NCBI GenBank assembly: GCA_028455995.1
Contig: JABELC010000010.1
Location: forward strand, 868,001 to 932,000
Direction of reading: 5' to 3'
Origin: Scleromitrula shiraiana
Lineage: Eukaryota; Ascomycota; Leotiomycetes; Helotiales; Sclerotiniaceae
DNA length: 64,000 nucleotides
Shown: positions 11,234-21,436 of the stretch, in pieces
How the letters are laid out: the number at the start of each line of letters is the position of its first letter
How positions within the stretch are numbered: position 1 is the stretch's first letter
Program-made: the position numbers and the translations under genes
The notes under the pieces: generated by a model
What the model was told of the DNA's origin: nothing
What the model saw: the letters and a program-made list of their open reading frames with translations, nothing else
Database searches by the model: none

Positions 11234-11464
11234 ATGTGCACCACAACCCGCACAACGCACACCTGCAGCCACACGACCTGGTGGGTCGAGCGCTGCAAGA
11301 ACGCGCACGGCTTCAAGCTCCCCCACGGGGTCTGCGTGCACGTGGAGGAGAAAGTCAAGACTGGTAGGAAGGAGTGCGAGGGGTGTAGGGAGGCGAAGGC
11401 GAGGAGGAAGGCGGGGAGGAAGACGAGGAAGGCGGGGGAGAGGGATGGTTGTGGGCTTATGTAG
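11234..11464 (+). CDS. Small basic cysteine-containing protein, 76 residues
   Basis: The short open frame begins MCTTTRTTHTCSHTT and contains a CxxC pair (ECEGCREAK) in a strongly basic C-terminal half. It has six cysteines and no signal peptide. Its GC content is far above the surrounding DNA, consistent with coding constraint, and small fungal proteins starting MCT.. with TCxH-like motifs are common in ascomycetes (from memory). Function unknown; a zinc-binding peptide is possible. The pyrimidine-rich DNA after the stop (11545-11610) is likely its 3' untranslated region. Confidence 0.55.
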   Translation: MCTTTRTTHTCSHTTWWVERCKNAHGFKLPHGVCVHVEEKVKTGRKECEGCREAKARRKAGRKTRKAGERDGCGLM

Positions 11465-12172
11465 GGTGTTGGGGTGGAGAGGGAGAGGATTAGGCGCAAG
11501 GAGTAGGGGGGAGGAGGGAGGATATGAGAGTGGAGGATAGAATTTTCTTCTTTTTCTTCTTTTTCTTTGAAAATTTGAAAATGTGTTCTTGTTTTCTTGT
11601 TTTCTTTTTTTTTCTTATTCTTATAGCACATTGTTTCTGCATTGTTATTTTTGATTTGATTGGTGAATATCATCCATCCATCATGATCCATCGGCTTTCT
11701 AGATTGTTCTTTCTTTCTTTCTTCCTTTCTATCTATGTTTTAGATTTCTTTTATAGCTAGCTGGCTGATCTTTTCTTTGTTGCCTTTATCGTTTACTGTA
11801 CTCGAGGACATTGTTACAGAATGAGAAAGAATATGCTGGCTAGTTAGTAGTCAACCGTTGTTCATACTCTGTTCTTGATAACTTGAATGATATGCTATGC
11901 GTCGCTTATACTAGGGGGTTTAGTTGTCTTCTGGATTCAATTTTATTACTTTTTTTTTATATACTTATTTTTTTATTGTTGGTTTGTTTCTTTTTGTTGT
12001 GCTTTCCGAAAGTTCATAATTATTCCTGTATAGTTGGTATACTGTCTGTTTGAATCTTGGATTTTTTTTGTCATGAGATGGTGTTGTGCTGTGAATGCGT
12101 TGTAGTAGTACTACTATATGATATTATTGATATTCAACAGTCGTACTCAGTGCTAGTTATAGCATAGATTTA
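11465..12172. other. Intergenic, T-rich DNA
   Basis: Long T-rich tracts and TTTC/TTTCT runs (11550-11610, 11707-11735, 11945-11975). No gene, tRNA or conserved motif was seen. This is probably the 3' untranslated region of the small gene, plus spacer. Confidence 0.5.
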
Positions 12173-12216
12173 TTGCTATCAGGCTATAATTGAAAGACAA
12201 AATTGTAGGGTAGCAG
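12173..12216 (+). repeat. 44-nt hairpin repeat, copy A
   Basis: The arms TTGCTATC and GGTAGCAG, and CTATAATT and AATTGTAG, pair around the loop GAAAGACAA, with a 3-nt AGG bulge on the 5' side. It differs from copies B and C by matched changes in both arms, so pairing is kept. Confidence 0.8.
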
Positions 12217-12284
12217 CTTTCATTCGCATGTGTGAGTGACTAAGTCTATATAACCCACCCCAGCAGCAGCAGATGGAGGTAAAG

Positions 12285-12328
12285 TTGCTATTAGGCTATG
12301 ATTGAAAGACAAAATCGTAGAATAGCAA
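12285..12328 (+). repeat. 44-nt hairpin repeat, copy B
   Basis: The outer arms TTGCTATT and AATAGCAA pair perfectly; the inner arms CTATGATT and AATCGTAG pair with one G:T; the loop is GAAAGACAA and the AGG bulge is kept. It lies in the same orientation as the other copies, 112 nt after copy A. Confidence 0.85.
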
Positions 12329-12383
12329 CTGTTATGTAGGTGGATAACCCACCTGCCCATCCTTGAGGTTGATATAAATGAGA

Positions 12384-12427
12384 TTGCTATTAGGCTATGG
12401 TTGAAAGACAAAATCGTAGAATAGCAA
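12384..12427 (+). repeat. 44-nt hairpin repeat, copy C
   Basis: Nearly identical to copy B, with one change in the inner 5' arm (CTATGGTT) that turns an A:T pair into G:T. It starts 99 nt after copy B. Flanking spacers A-B and B-C share a TAACCCACC core, suggesting a decayed tandem unit of about 100-112 bp. Confidence 0.85.
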
Positions 12428-12609
12428 TCTTTGTATTAATACCAGCTAGCCCTCCAGTTTTATTGGTTCGTAGACCAGCTAGTGTTTACACCAACATCTT
12501 AACAAAAGAAAACTACATTTCACTCACTATCTGTATACACCTCCCCTGGAAATCTCAACAAGAAAGTTCTCTAATAAATGAATTCAATATTCCGCGGCAG
12601 GTACTGGAA

Positions 12610-12654
12610 TTACTATCAGGCTATGATTGAAAAGACAAAATCGTAGGATAGCTA
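12610..12654 (+). repeat. Hairpin repeat, copy D (diverged)
   Basis: The inner arms CTATGATT and AATCGTAG are intact. The outer arm is changed to CTATC paired with GATAG, a compensated T-to-C/A-to-G pair relative to copies B and C. The loop has one extra A. It starts 226 nt after copy C, about two repeat units, so one unit may have been lost. Confidence 0.75.
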
Positions 12655-12746
12655 TTTCCATATACACTAGAGTCCAAGTTTAATCCACGACTTATATATA
12701 TTATACCTTCCAAACCATCAATCATAAAATTAAATATACACCACTA

Positions 12747-13918
12747 CTATTTCCCCTCCCAAACATCAACTAGAAAATCCTTCAACTCAGTGAACTCAAA
12801 ATCTGGAAAAGGTCTATTCATCTCATCCGATACATCCCACGCACCCTTTACACTACTTATAAGAGTACCAATCAAAACCATCTTTGACATCTTCTCAACT
12901 TCATCTTGGGAAATACTTGGATGGCTTGCTTCTAATGTCCATGAAATCGTCAGAATGCTCTTTTCGAGATCTTCGAGTGTGACTTTCTCGATTGCGAAGG
13001 AATGGTCTATATATTTATGATAAGTAAATCATCCATTCGATTTCCTATAAACAACCGTTCAACACAATAATAAATAAACAAAGCTCACATACCTCTAATC
13101 CACCCCCCAAACTCAAGAACCCTCGACACCACCATCTTATCCCCACCAATAACCGGCCACTCCCCCTCAAACTCCACAGCTCTAGCAATAACAGCCGCAA
13201 CATCTTGAACAGCAGTATACGTCATAACCGCACCATGCCCATCAACGACTATTGCGCGACGGTTTTGGAAATCAATAGTTGTGTTTAGGGAGGCGAGATG
13301 TTGGGGTATTTGGTGGGGGGGGGGGCGGGGTGACGAGGTAGTTTAGCAAGAGGCCGGGTTAGAAGAGTGTGTATTCTAGGATCTGGATAGAGAAATGAGA
13401 GATGTTGTTAGTGGTGTATCGACCTAGTTGTCGAGTTTTGCGAGTATCTTTTTGCGCGTGTTTATTGCTTCGAGATATGCTTTTATGGTGGCTTTTCCTG
13501 TCCACCAGGACATACCAGTTGTTGATGCGCTTGGGATTTATGGATTAGTTGTCATGATTCCATCACGGCATGTATTTTTGTCGGCTTGTAATATATACCT
13601 TCTCCGTTCACTCGGAGCAAATCGCTTCACGCTAGCAGTGATAGAAGCTTCGATTAGATTTCTCTGGACTGAATTATTTGGATCTGCTATGGGTTGAACG
13701 AAAGACAAAACGGTGTGAGTTTCCCGAAGAGCTTCAATAAGTTGACTCTTATCGTTATAGTTCACAATGCGCAATGTGATTCCGGGTATATTGTCATTGG
13801 TAGATTCCTAAATGTATATCATGTTAATAAGAAATCTCTACCTGATTTTTTACTCTGGTTTTGATTAGAAGTTGGGTGTCGTACGGCCTGAATCACCTGC
13901 TATTGCAATTGCGACCAT
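12747..13918 (-). pseudogene. Broken NmrA-like / isoflavone-reductase-like NAD(P)-binding protein gene
   Basis: Minus-strand pieces read as one NmrA-like protein in several frames. The start at 13918 gives MVAIAIAGDSG (Rossmann start). The stretch 13807-13538 contains LRIVNYNDKSQLIEAL, THTVLSFVQPI and SVKRFAPSER. Another frame at about 13520-13430 has GKATIKAYLEAIN. About 13385-13085 holds YTLF.PGLLLNYLVTP and DGHGAVMTYTAVQDVAAVI. The last exon after an intron (acceptor about 13011) ends FKDFLVDVWEG-like at 12747. Damage visible: the first GT-AG intron joins out of phase, an internal stop follows the TTNP stretch, and a long poly-C run (13317-13327) replaces the expected sequence after LVTP. 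NmrA-like proteins are redox sensors or regulators in nitrogen control and in secondary-metabolite clusters. A live gene with assembly errors is less likely. Confidence 0.65.
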
Positions 13919-14512
13919 TGTGGAGTACAATAGTGACAAAGGAAGATGATATTAGATGCTAATTTTGACGAATTTTATCAAAAATGAGAGTTTGAGCTGG
14001 TTTTTGCTGTAGAGGTGAGTTTGGTATTTACATTAATATACGCTTTCTAGGTTGTCTAGTGGCTTGCTAATTGGCCAATGGGGATTGATTTTCGGTAGAT
14101 CAATTTTTTCTTGTCGGTGTCATCTTTGAAGTGGGAAATTTCAGTTTGATGGTAGATGCTTTTCATTCCTACCGTTAAAATCCAAGAATATCCATATACT
14201 CTATCGAATTGTCAAGTACGTTGTACTGCTAGTGGCGGCGGGAAGTTTGAAAAGGGTTTGGTTAGTCAGCCATTAGCAAATATCCAGCCGTCATCTTTAG
14301 TTCTAGCCATCGTCCTTTTTCATTTTTACCAACATAACTTGGAGTAATAATAATACAGGCAGTTGTTTCATGCGAAGTCAGAAAGCTCTCGACCGATTCG
14401 AACACAACTTTTAGATTTATCCGAAATATAATAGTAGTGGCTGACTGATAATACAATTTAGAAGTCCAAGCTACTCGGCTACAGTAAGAGCAGTCTGCAA
14501 TGAGAGATCATT
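13919..14512. other. Intergenic region between divergent broken genes
   Basis: This lies between the NmrA-like gene (minus) and the AflR-like gene (plus) and would contain both promoters if they were once active. No recognised regulatory motif was seen. Confidence 0.4.
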
Positions 14513-15431
14513 ATGATGACTGAAACCCCGATGCTCGTTTCCGACTCAACTTCTACCTCTGAAAACAAAACTCTTAAATTACGATCCTCTTGTGAGGAAT
14601 GCGGAAGTGCAAAGATCAGGTGCGATCGTGGTCAGCCCGGGTGTAATCGTTGCACATCACTCGGTTTAGTTTGCACTTATGGTATATCGCACAAATTTGG
14701 CAAACCGCCGCGAAAGAGACCTAGTACTTGTTTGGAGAGAGACGGCTCGTTTAATAAGATATGCACAGCCAAAAGTGTTGGGAGCCAGACAACAATCATA
14801 TCGCCTGAGCAGTCACTGCGTATTAATGAGCCCGCGAATGTCATCTCCACCAATATTCCCACAGCATCATCCAACGTCAATCCTACGTCAAACATTAACC
14901 TTCAAAACTATCAGAACCAATCTGAACCATCTTTTCTTTCACCTCTGTCACTTGATGATTGGCCACAACTAGAATTCTGGGTGGGGCACCAACCTAGACT
15001 TTCAACCCATTTCAAATAGCCCTAGTCTAAGAAATCAACCTCCAGGTACCATTGGTATAGAACCTACAAACAATCCAACCAAAAGTTTCGACAACCCCAA
15101 CTCTCACAGCTGTCCAAGAGGTTCATACGGGCTCTTCCGCGACCTAATCTGCTCAACACCATTTCTCCACGCTCCATCCTCAAATTTAGCTCATGATACA
15201 CTATCCGCACAATTAGATGAAGTGCTTCGTTTTAATCGAGATGCAATCGATCGACTCAATCGGCTTTTGAAATGTTCGTGTGCTAAATCTGGTCATCGGA
15301 TTATGGTTCATGTTTCTATTGTTTCGAGAATTCTTATCTGGTATCAGCAGGCTTGTTCGCATTGTATGTCCATAATAGACGATTTGGGCCTCACCGGGCT
15401 CGGGCGACCTTCTCTTTCATTCCCCAAGTGA
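14513..15431 (+). pseudogene. AflR-like Zn2Cys6 transcription factor, frameshifted and truncated
   Basis: The first frame (14513-14990) carries a Zn2Cys6 cluster with the pattern C-x2-C-x6-C-x6-C-x2-C-x6-C at residues 28-55 (CEECGSAKIRC...CTSLGLVC), followed by the basic linker FGKPPRKR, as in AflR. Near 14978-14986 (a TGGGTGGGG run) the frame shifts by one. A second open frame continues from about 14983 to 15385 and encodes the AflR C-terminal domain signature: CSTPFLH, then LDEVLRFNRDAIDRLNRLLKC, and SIVSRILIWYQQAC. After about 15385 homology stops at a junction with a reverse-oriented fragment. AflR-type factors switch on sterigmatocystin/aflatoxin-like polyketide clusters. A one-base assembly error could explain the frameshift, but not the truncation. 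Confidence 0.7.
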
Positions 15432-15530
15432 GGACAGCTTCCTTTGGGTAAAGAAACCCGTGGTAGAGTCCGCCGAAGAACATTGGAATTGCTGCGAGGA
15501 GGGCAGGGATGTGGCGCCATGAGAATTGAT
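15395..15530 (-). pseudogene. DUF4267-like membrane protein fragment
   Basis: The minus strand reads MLDQFSWRHIPALLAAIPMF, then FGGLYHGFLYPKEAVLTWG. This looks like the first part of small fungal multi-pass DUF4267-type proteins (similarity judged by eye). It breaks off where the AflR-like coding sequence, in the opposite direction, begins. Only about 40 residues remain, so it is a remnant or the first exon of something lost. Confidence 0.4.
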
Positions 15531-17226
15531 CGAGCATGATGATTATGGTGATGATGGTAGTTATCAGTATTATTGATGGTTTAGAATTTGTGAGTTGGCT
15601 GGAGGGTTTCTCTCGGGTTATTGTGACGAATTGTTTGAGAGATCAACTTCGAAATCGAAATGAAAAGCTCACCGTTATCGAGTGAGTGGGTCACAAACTG
15701 TTGCTAAAAGTTAACCAATAAGTTTTATAACCTCTTTCGTCCAATCTTCTTGATCATCTTTGATGCCGATACAAGGCTCTCGCGGGTCATCTCCTCCTTT
15801 CTCCGAAATCAGACTCCAAGTTTATCCGAAGAAGAATATGAAGAGGGTATTTGTGATCAAGTCAGCTTGGGATTAAAGAGGCATGATTACGCGACAACTG
15901 TAGGCTGAAGAGTGGGGTGTTGTTAGATCATATAAGTGAGATTGGGTGATGTAAAGTATTGCTATGGATTTAAATGGTTGTTGGTTCGCATCTGTCATTA
16001 AGTGTTTTTATTGATGAGTACATTCCCCGTTTTCCTAAATTCCAAACCATGATAATGCATGGCAGCTATGCTTTTACCAAAAATAACGCCATCTTGCTTA
16101 GTTAATATGCAAGACGACGTCGTCTCTTCTACGCCAAGGTCTATCCTCACATACATAATTTGGTGTCTGTAAATATGGGGGGAATAGATTCGCTGGAGAG
16201 TGACCTACTGCCAATCTTATTCGACTAATCAAGCAAGTTCTTGAGTTTGCTACCATGAAAGTATAATCAAGTGATGGAAAGGTAGGGATTTGAATCAAAC
16301 CTCTTTTCCCCAATGATTTTCTCATAGCGTGAACTTATTGACATAGTAAAGCACGAGGACCTGAGTGAAAGAATGGAAGAAAAACAAATCGAAAATTGTT
16401 AGAATGATGCCTTGTGTCATGCAATTAGCATTATGATTGTCCAGACAATCTATGTGGCAAGTTCACCGAAGAAAGTGATATTGAGGAGGAAAGAGAGATA
16501 ATAAATGCCAGAATCAAGAGTCAACACTTTATCAACTTGAGAATGAATATACGGATGGGGAGCAAGCAGTGTTTATTAAAGCAAGGGAACGGAGAGATAT
16601 GAGAGCATAGCTACCTCAGATATGAGAGGTTTGAATATTGTGCATGGCATGGTTAGCTATTTACCCAGCCAGACCAGGCCATAGTCAAAGCCCATAGATA
16701 TGGAAGATCTACCCGTTCAAAAAATGAGAATCAAGCGAACAGCAATATGCCATGATCCCCAAAGGGACTGTGAATCACATGCTATACAGCTGAGGAGTAT
16801 TGAAAGATAGGTTTTCGACTTCTGTTTCGTGCCGGATAGTGTCCACTGATTGTGCTATGTAAGCCTCACAATTGTTGTGATTTCTATTTGCTGTTTCAAT
16901 CCGTAGGGCATTTCGCTAAAATCTGTCCACTTGATAATAATTATGGGGCGGGGACGTTTGACGTTTGATCTCCTCTAGACCTTCTGGAGATCTTCCTGGC
17001 CATATGATCCGCAAAACACATTTTGAAATTTTGTTATTCGAATTCGACCCTCATTCTATAAATTGTGCAGTCTGTCACGGAGCTTGAGAACTCACTAATA
17101 CCTAACTTTTCGATGCGTATTATAGAAATCACCACTTGGTATCATGGCTGTATGAACAACATTGCCTCTGTCATTCATCCTGACCTCCACTCATAATCAC
17201 AGTGATGCAGGATGTAAATTGATACA
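15531..17226. other. Intergenic DNA with no supported gene
   Basis: No open frame of convincing length or composition; 16098-16325 (minus) is open, but short and without a motif. The DNA is ordinary AT-rich sequence without long tandem repeats, unlike the next desert, and may be old decayed coding DNA. Confidence 0.5.
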
Positions 17227-18086
17227 GACGTGACCCCAACCGACCGGACAAGATTCCTCCCTATATATTTCGAGTTGCTGGCGCCAATTCCGCAGGAGTA
17301 AATATCAAAGACGGAATCAAAGTAGAAGGATATAAACACTACTTCGGAATTCCTACTCTCCTCGAAGAGAGCCATTTCACCGGCACCCAGACAATTGAAA
17401 TTGAGACACATTTGCATTTGCATAAATGTTCAAGACTCTCATCCAGATGGATATCCACAACCACTTCTCTCATGCGCGCACTGCAAATCTTCTTTGCGGA
17501 GAAAGGAGACGAGGGAAGACTTTTTGTTATTATGCCGAGTAAAATTACCAAGGAGGAATACTTCAGTGTAGATGAGTTGAGGACTTACTTTCCAGGTTTG
17601 AAGCATGACGAGTATCTGAAGAGAAAGTCCATGAATGAGGTTTTGGTCTGGGGTGGAATCGGTCCAGACTCAATTGCGGGGGAGATATCGGCTAAGGTTC
17701 TGCGACAATCGGAAGAACTGAGGATGATTGCGCCTGGACTGACTGTAATTCGTAACTGGGAAGACATGAAAACTTGGCAAGTACTGCCATTTCATTTTTG
17801 AGAACGGCATATCACAGACGAGCGTGTACTTATCGATTCCGTTGTTAAATTGGGGGACATGTTTGCAACGACCAACGAAGCAAAATGGTATATGGCGCGT
17901 CAGTTCCTATCTCCGGAACAATTTCCCGTGATGCGGAGTATCCAGGATGCAAGTAGTTGCTGTGAGTTTTTGGACCATGCAGGTAATCCTGTGTTGAGGA
18001 AGGGGACCTATCCAAATCTAATGATCAAACTGGGCGATATGCTTCCAATGCTGCTTTTGAACGCAATTCGAGAAGCCATTGGATGA
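17227..18086 (+). pseudogene. Broken DUF7587-like fungal protein gene with in-frame stop
   Basis: From 17227, after a possible intron acceptor (TACAG), one frame is open with PDKIPPYIFRVAGANSAGVN, GYKHYFGIPTLLEESHF and CSRLSSRWISTTTSLMRAL. It is interrupted by a TGA at 17799-17801, then continues in the same frame (VLIDSVVKLGDMFATTNEAK...) to a stop at 18086. The continuation in the same frame shows a single nonsense change in an otherwise intact domain; TGA could come from CGA by one C-to-T change. The PPYIFR start and CSRLSSRWISTTTSL block resemble a domain I recall as DUF7587, common in expanded accessory families of Leotiomycetes. No clear first exon was found. Confidence 0.6.
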
Positions 18087-19597
18087 GATCATGTAATATC
18101 CAGAACTTCCACTAATCAAAGAGCAATAAGTCCGTCCTCAAGGGGCGTTTGTTTCTATCAGCGATGGTGCGCTTTCGATATAGCAGATTGGATGCTTCAA
18201 TGTCAGAATCAAGTTGATGTCTTCCTGGAATGCATATACAAGATAGAACTTGCTGCCTTCTAGGCTACAATTTTCTTTTTGCATATACTACTAGAATTTC
18301 TCACGTCAATTTGTCAGCCTAAAATGCATACGTAATGATGAGTACGTATGTGTCAGATTCTTTCGAGAGTGCTACCAGGCCATATTTCTTTGGTACTTTT
18401 TAGGGATATATTGGATTTATGGTAGAGTTTTCGGATATGGATGAAGATCTAACAGTATGCATGGTTGGAAGACAAAGCTCATTGGATACCAGTGTATAAA
18501 TCGTGGAGTTTATATGATATAAAGATCTTGGATAGAACCCTAATTATAGAACTAACTATATCTCAATGAGTATATCTATCTTTGAATCATAATAACAATA
18601 TTTCGTATAACCCTGTCTTCTAGTCTTCTCGATCTACTGAGAATCTTCACCTAATTCATTACAACGATCTCATTACAGCGTAATATCAAGGACATCTACA
18701 TGATTGAGTGAAGAGAATAAGACGGGAATTCTACATGTCAAACAACATACTTGACAAAAAGAGTTTTCAATATTCGTACTTATATAGGAAATGAAGAAAC
18801 ATGCAACAAGTGAAGAATTGCATGAGATTTACAATTCAGGCTGAGGTTTTCGTCTTCGAAATGTTGAGTAAATATAAATTTCGATTCACGTACATATACA
18901 ACTTACCATCAAGGTCATGAAATTGGCATCTCAAATAACATACTACAGTAACAATTGCAGTATATTAGTACTCTACTTGAGCGTTGATGCCTTTCATAAT
19001 CTCAAGTTCTCAGCTAACTTTCGGAATCAACCAAAATAGATCAATACCGTGTACAATTTCGAAACTTCAAAATCATAACAGTCAATCGGTCAATCGATCA
19101 ATCAATTGCTCAAAATCTACACTCAATCGCTCACCCCCTTCCCAATAACCATCCACTTGAAGTTAAACTAGAGTTTCTCATCATCACTTGCTATGTACTC
19201 AAGCCTCGGTGAAACCCCTATTCCATTATATTCTATTCTGTTCTATTTAACCCCAACATCATCAGACTAATACCTATCAACAATTAAAGACAACCACCAT
19301 GATATACCCAGGTATCAATCAACCAGATCCTCGTCGATATTATATTGCTTATATAGTGGACAATGAACAAATAGGTGAAAACTTCAATCAATCAATTAAT
19401 CAATTAATTAATTCAAGAAAGAGAGGAAGGAAAAGAGTCCCCTTTTTCCCCAGCCATCCTGACCGCTACAATTGCGATCGATCAATTCCGAGTCGTAAAC
19501 AGAAGTAACGAGATAAGTAATTAACTCCTAATTGATATCAAAATGCAGAATTAGCATCGATTGAAATCAATCGTACTAGCCTGAGTAATGAAAAATC

Positions 19598-19692
<95 letters not shown>
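19598..19692. repeat. AAAT tetranucleotide microsatellite
   Basis: About 24 uninterrupted copies of AAAT (about 95 bp), the longest perfect tetranucleotide array in the window. Confidence 0.95.
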
Positions 19693-21411
19693 CCAACTAA
19701 CTTGAATCATTGATCAACACCGAATACACTAAAACAAGCATGTGATCGAACAATGACTCGGATGTACTAGTAAATGACAAAAAGAACGAAAAGGGGATCC
19801 ATCCATTTGAAATTCCTTATCAGCAATCAACCCCTCCATTTTTACCCCTCCATCTATCTCTCTATCTATTTATTTATCTATCTATTTATCTATCTATCTA
19901 CCGATAAAGAACATAATATAACATATAACACAATAAAAAGCATCCATTCCGAATCCAGCGCAAAAAACAAAGCAAAAAGAGAAAGAATAAGTAACCCCCA
20001 AGTAAAAAGAAGCAATTGATACAATTCAGATAGATAAATGGGAGTGGATTATCTTGATTTGTTCTTTTTCTTTGGTCTTTAGTCTTTTGTCTTTTGTCTT
20101 TCAAGATTTGTAGTGTATTTTTTTGGTTTTTTATCTTCATGTAGTAGTAATGGTAATAGGAATAGTAATAGGAATAGTAATAGGAATAGTAATAGAGGAA
20201 GGAAAGGATATGAATACCAGGACTACCAGGACTAGGACTAGCAGGACTAGCAGGGCTGGTTATTACACATACATACTACTAGTAGGTCGTTTGTAATAAT
20301 ATCATTTATATCCTCTTTGGATATACACATGATCTGATCTGATGTGATGTGATGTGATCTTTTCTTTTTAGATGCCCGAAACTAAAGCTTACTTTGTCTT
20401 GTTCTGTTCTGTTCTGTTTTGTTGATTTTATTTTATTTTATTTTAACTTATTTTAACTTCTTCGTTAGCTTGGCTTGTATGTATGTATGTATGTATCTAG
20501 TATATAGGCTAGATCTAAATCTACTGGTCTTGCATATTGGGTTCTGGTTCTTATGCAAAGGGAATGAATGTACTGCGAATGTATGCGGAAGTATGTATGT
20601 GTATGTGTATGTATATGTATATGTATATGTAGTATGTCGTGTTTAAATGTCTGCAGGTTTGGGTTTGGTTAGGGTACAGTTATTACAGTAGCTTAAAAGG
20701 AAGTAGGTTAGGTTCAGGATAGGAATGAATGAACAAAAGTAAGGAATGAGATCCGGTAATTGAATCATTGAAGAAATTGAATGAAACATAATTATAACTA
20801 GATGAAACATAAAGATTGAAGAAACTTTTCTAAACGAAACTAAAACAAACCAAACTAAAACAAACAATATTCTTTCTCATGAAATGATCATATCACCCGT
20901 CATTCTATTTCACTCCCCATCTGCATCATCACCCTACCCTCCCCTCCAGCTACCCTCCAGCTACCCCTCTACCTACCCTACCCCTCCAATAAGATAAGAG
21001 GTCATCTGCAACATTTCCCTTTCTCAAAAAGAAAAGTACTATGTTTCAATAGAATAAATATGTATGTATATCGCACCGGGTATCTTATCACTGATCTATC
21101 TTATCATTGATCTACTATATCACTGTATTATATTGAATTGTATGTTTGTATGTATATAATATATAAAACCATCACATGCAAATTAACCAACCCCCAAAAT
21201 GTCTCATTCCCCCCCCTTCCCCCCCCCCACACCCACCATTACTCAGTAATTAGCCATATACAGAATGAATGAATATCATATGACAATCATCGCACACATC
21301 GCACACATCGCTCGCATCATCTCATATCATGAATATTTATTTCTCTTTCTAAAATTCTCTTTCTAAAATTCCCTTTCTAAAAAGAAAAGAAAAGAAAAGA
21401 ACCAGATTTGC

Positions 21412-21436
21412 GGGGGGGGGGGGGGGGGGGGGGGGG
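21412..21436. repeat. 25-nt G homopolymer
   Basis: An uninterrupted run of G following CAGATTTGC. Its exact length is unreliable in any assembly. It marks a change from A/C-rich to G/T-rich plus strand. Confidence 0.9.

Noticed and set aside
11161..11691. 176-codon minus-strand ORF overlapping the small GC-rich gene
   Set aside because: It is the reverse reading of CCATCC tracts plus the antisense of the 11234-11464 coding frame.
12173..12654. Regularly spaced repeats resembling a CRISPR array
   Set aside because: Eukaryotic nuclear context, unequal spacers of 55-182 nt that partly resemble each other, no cas genes.
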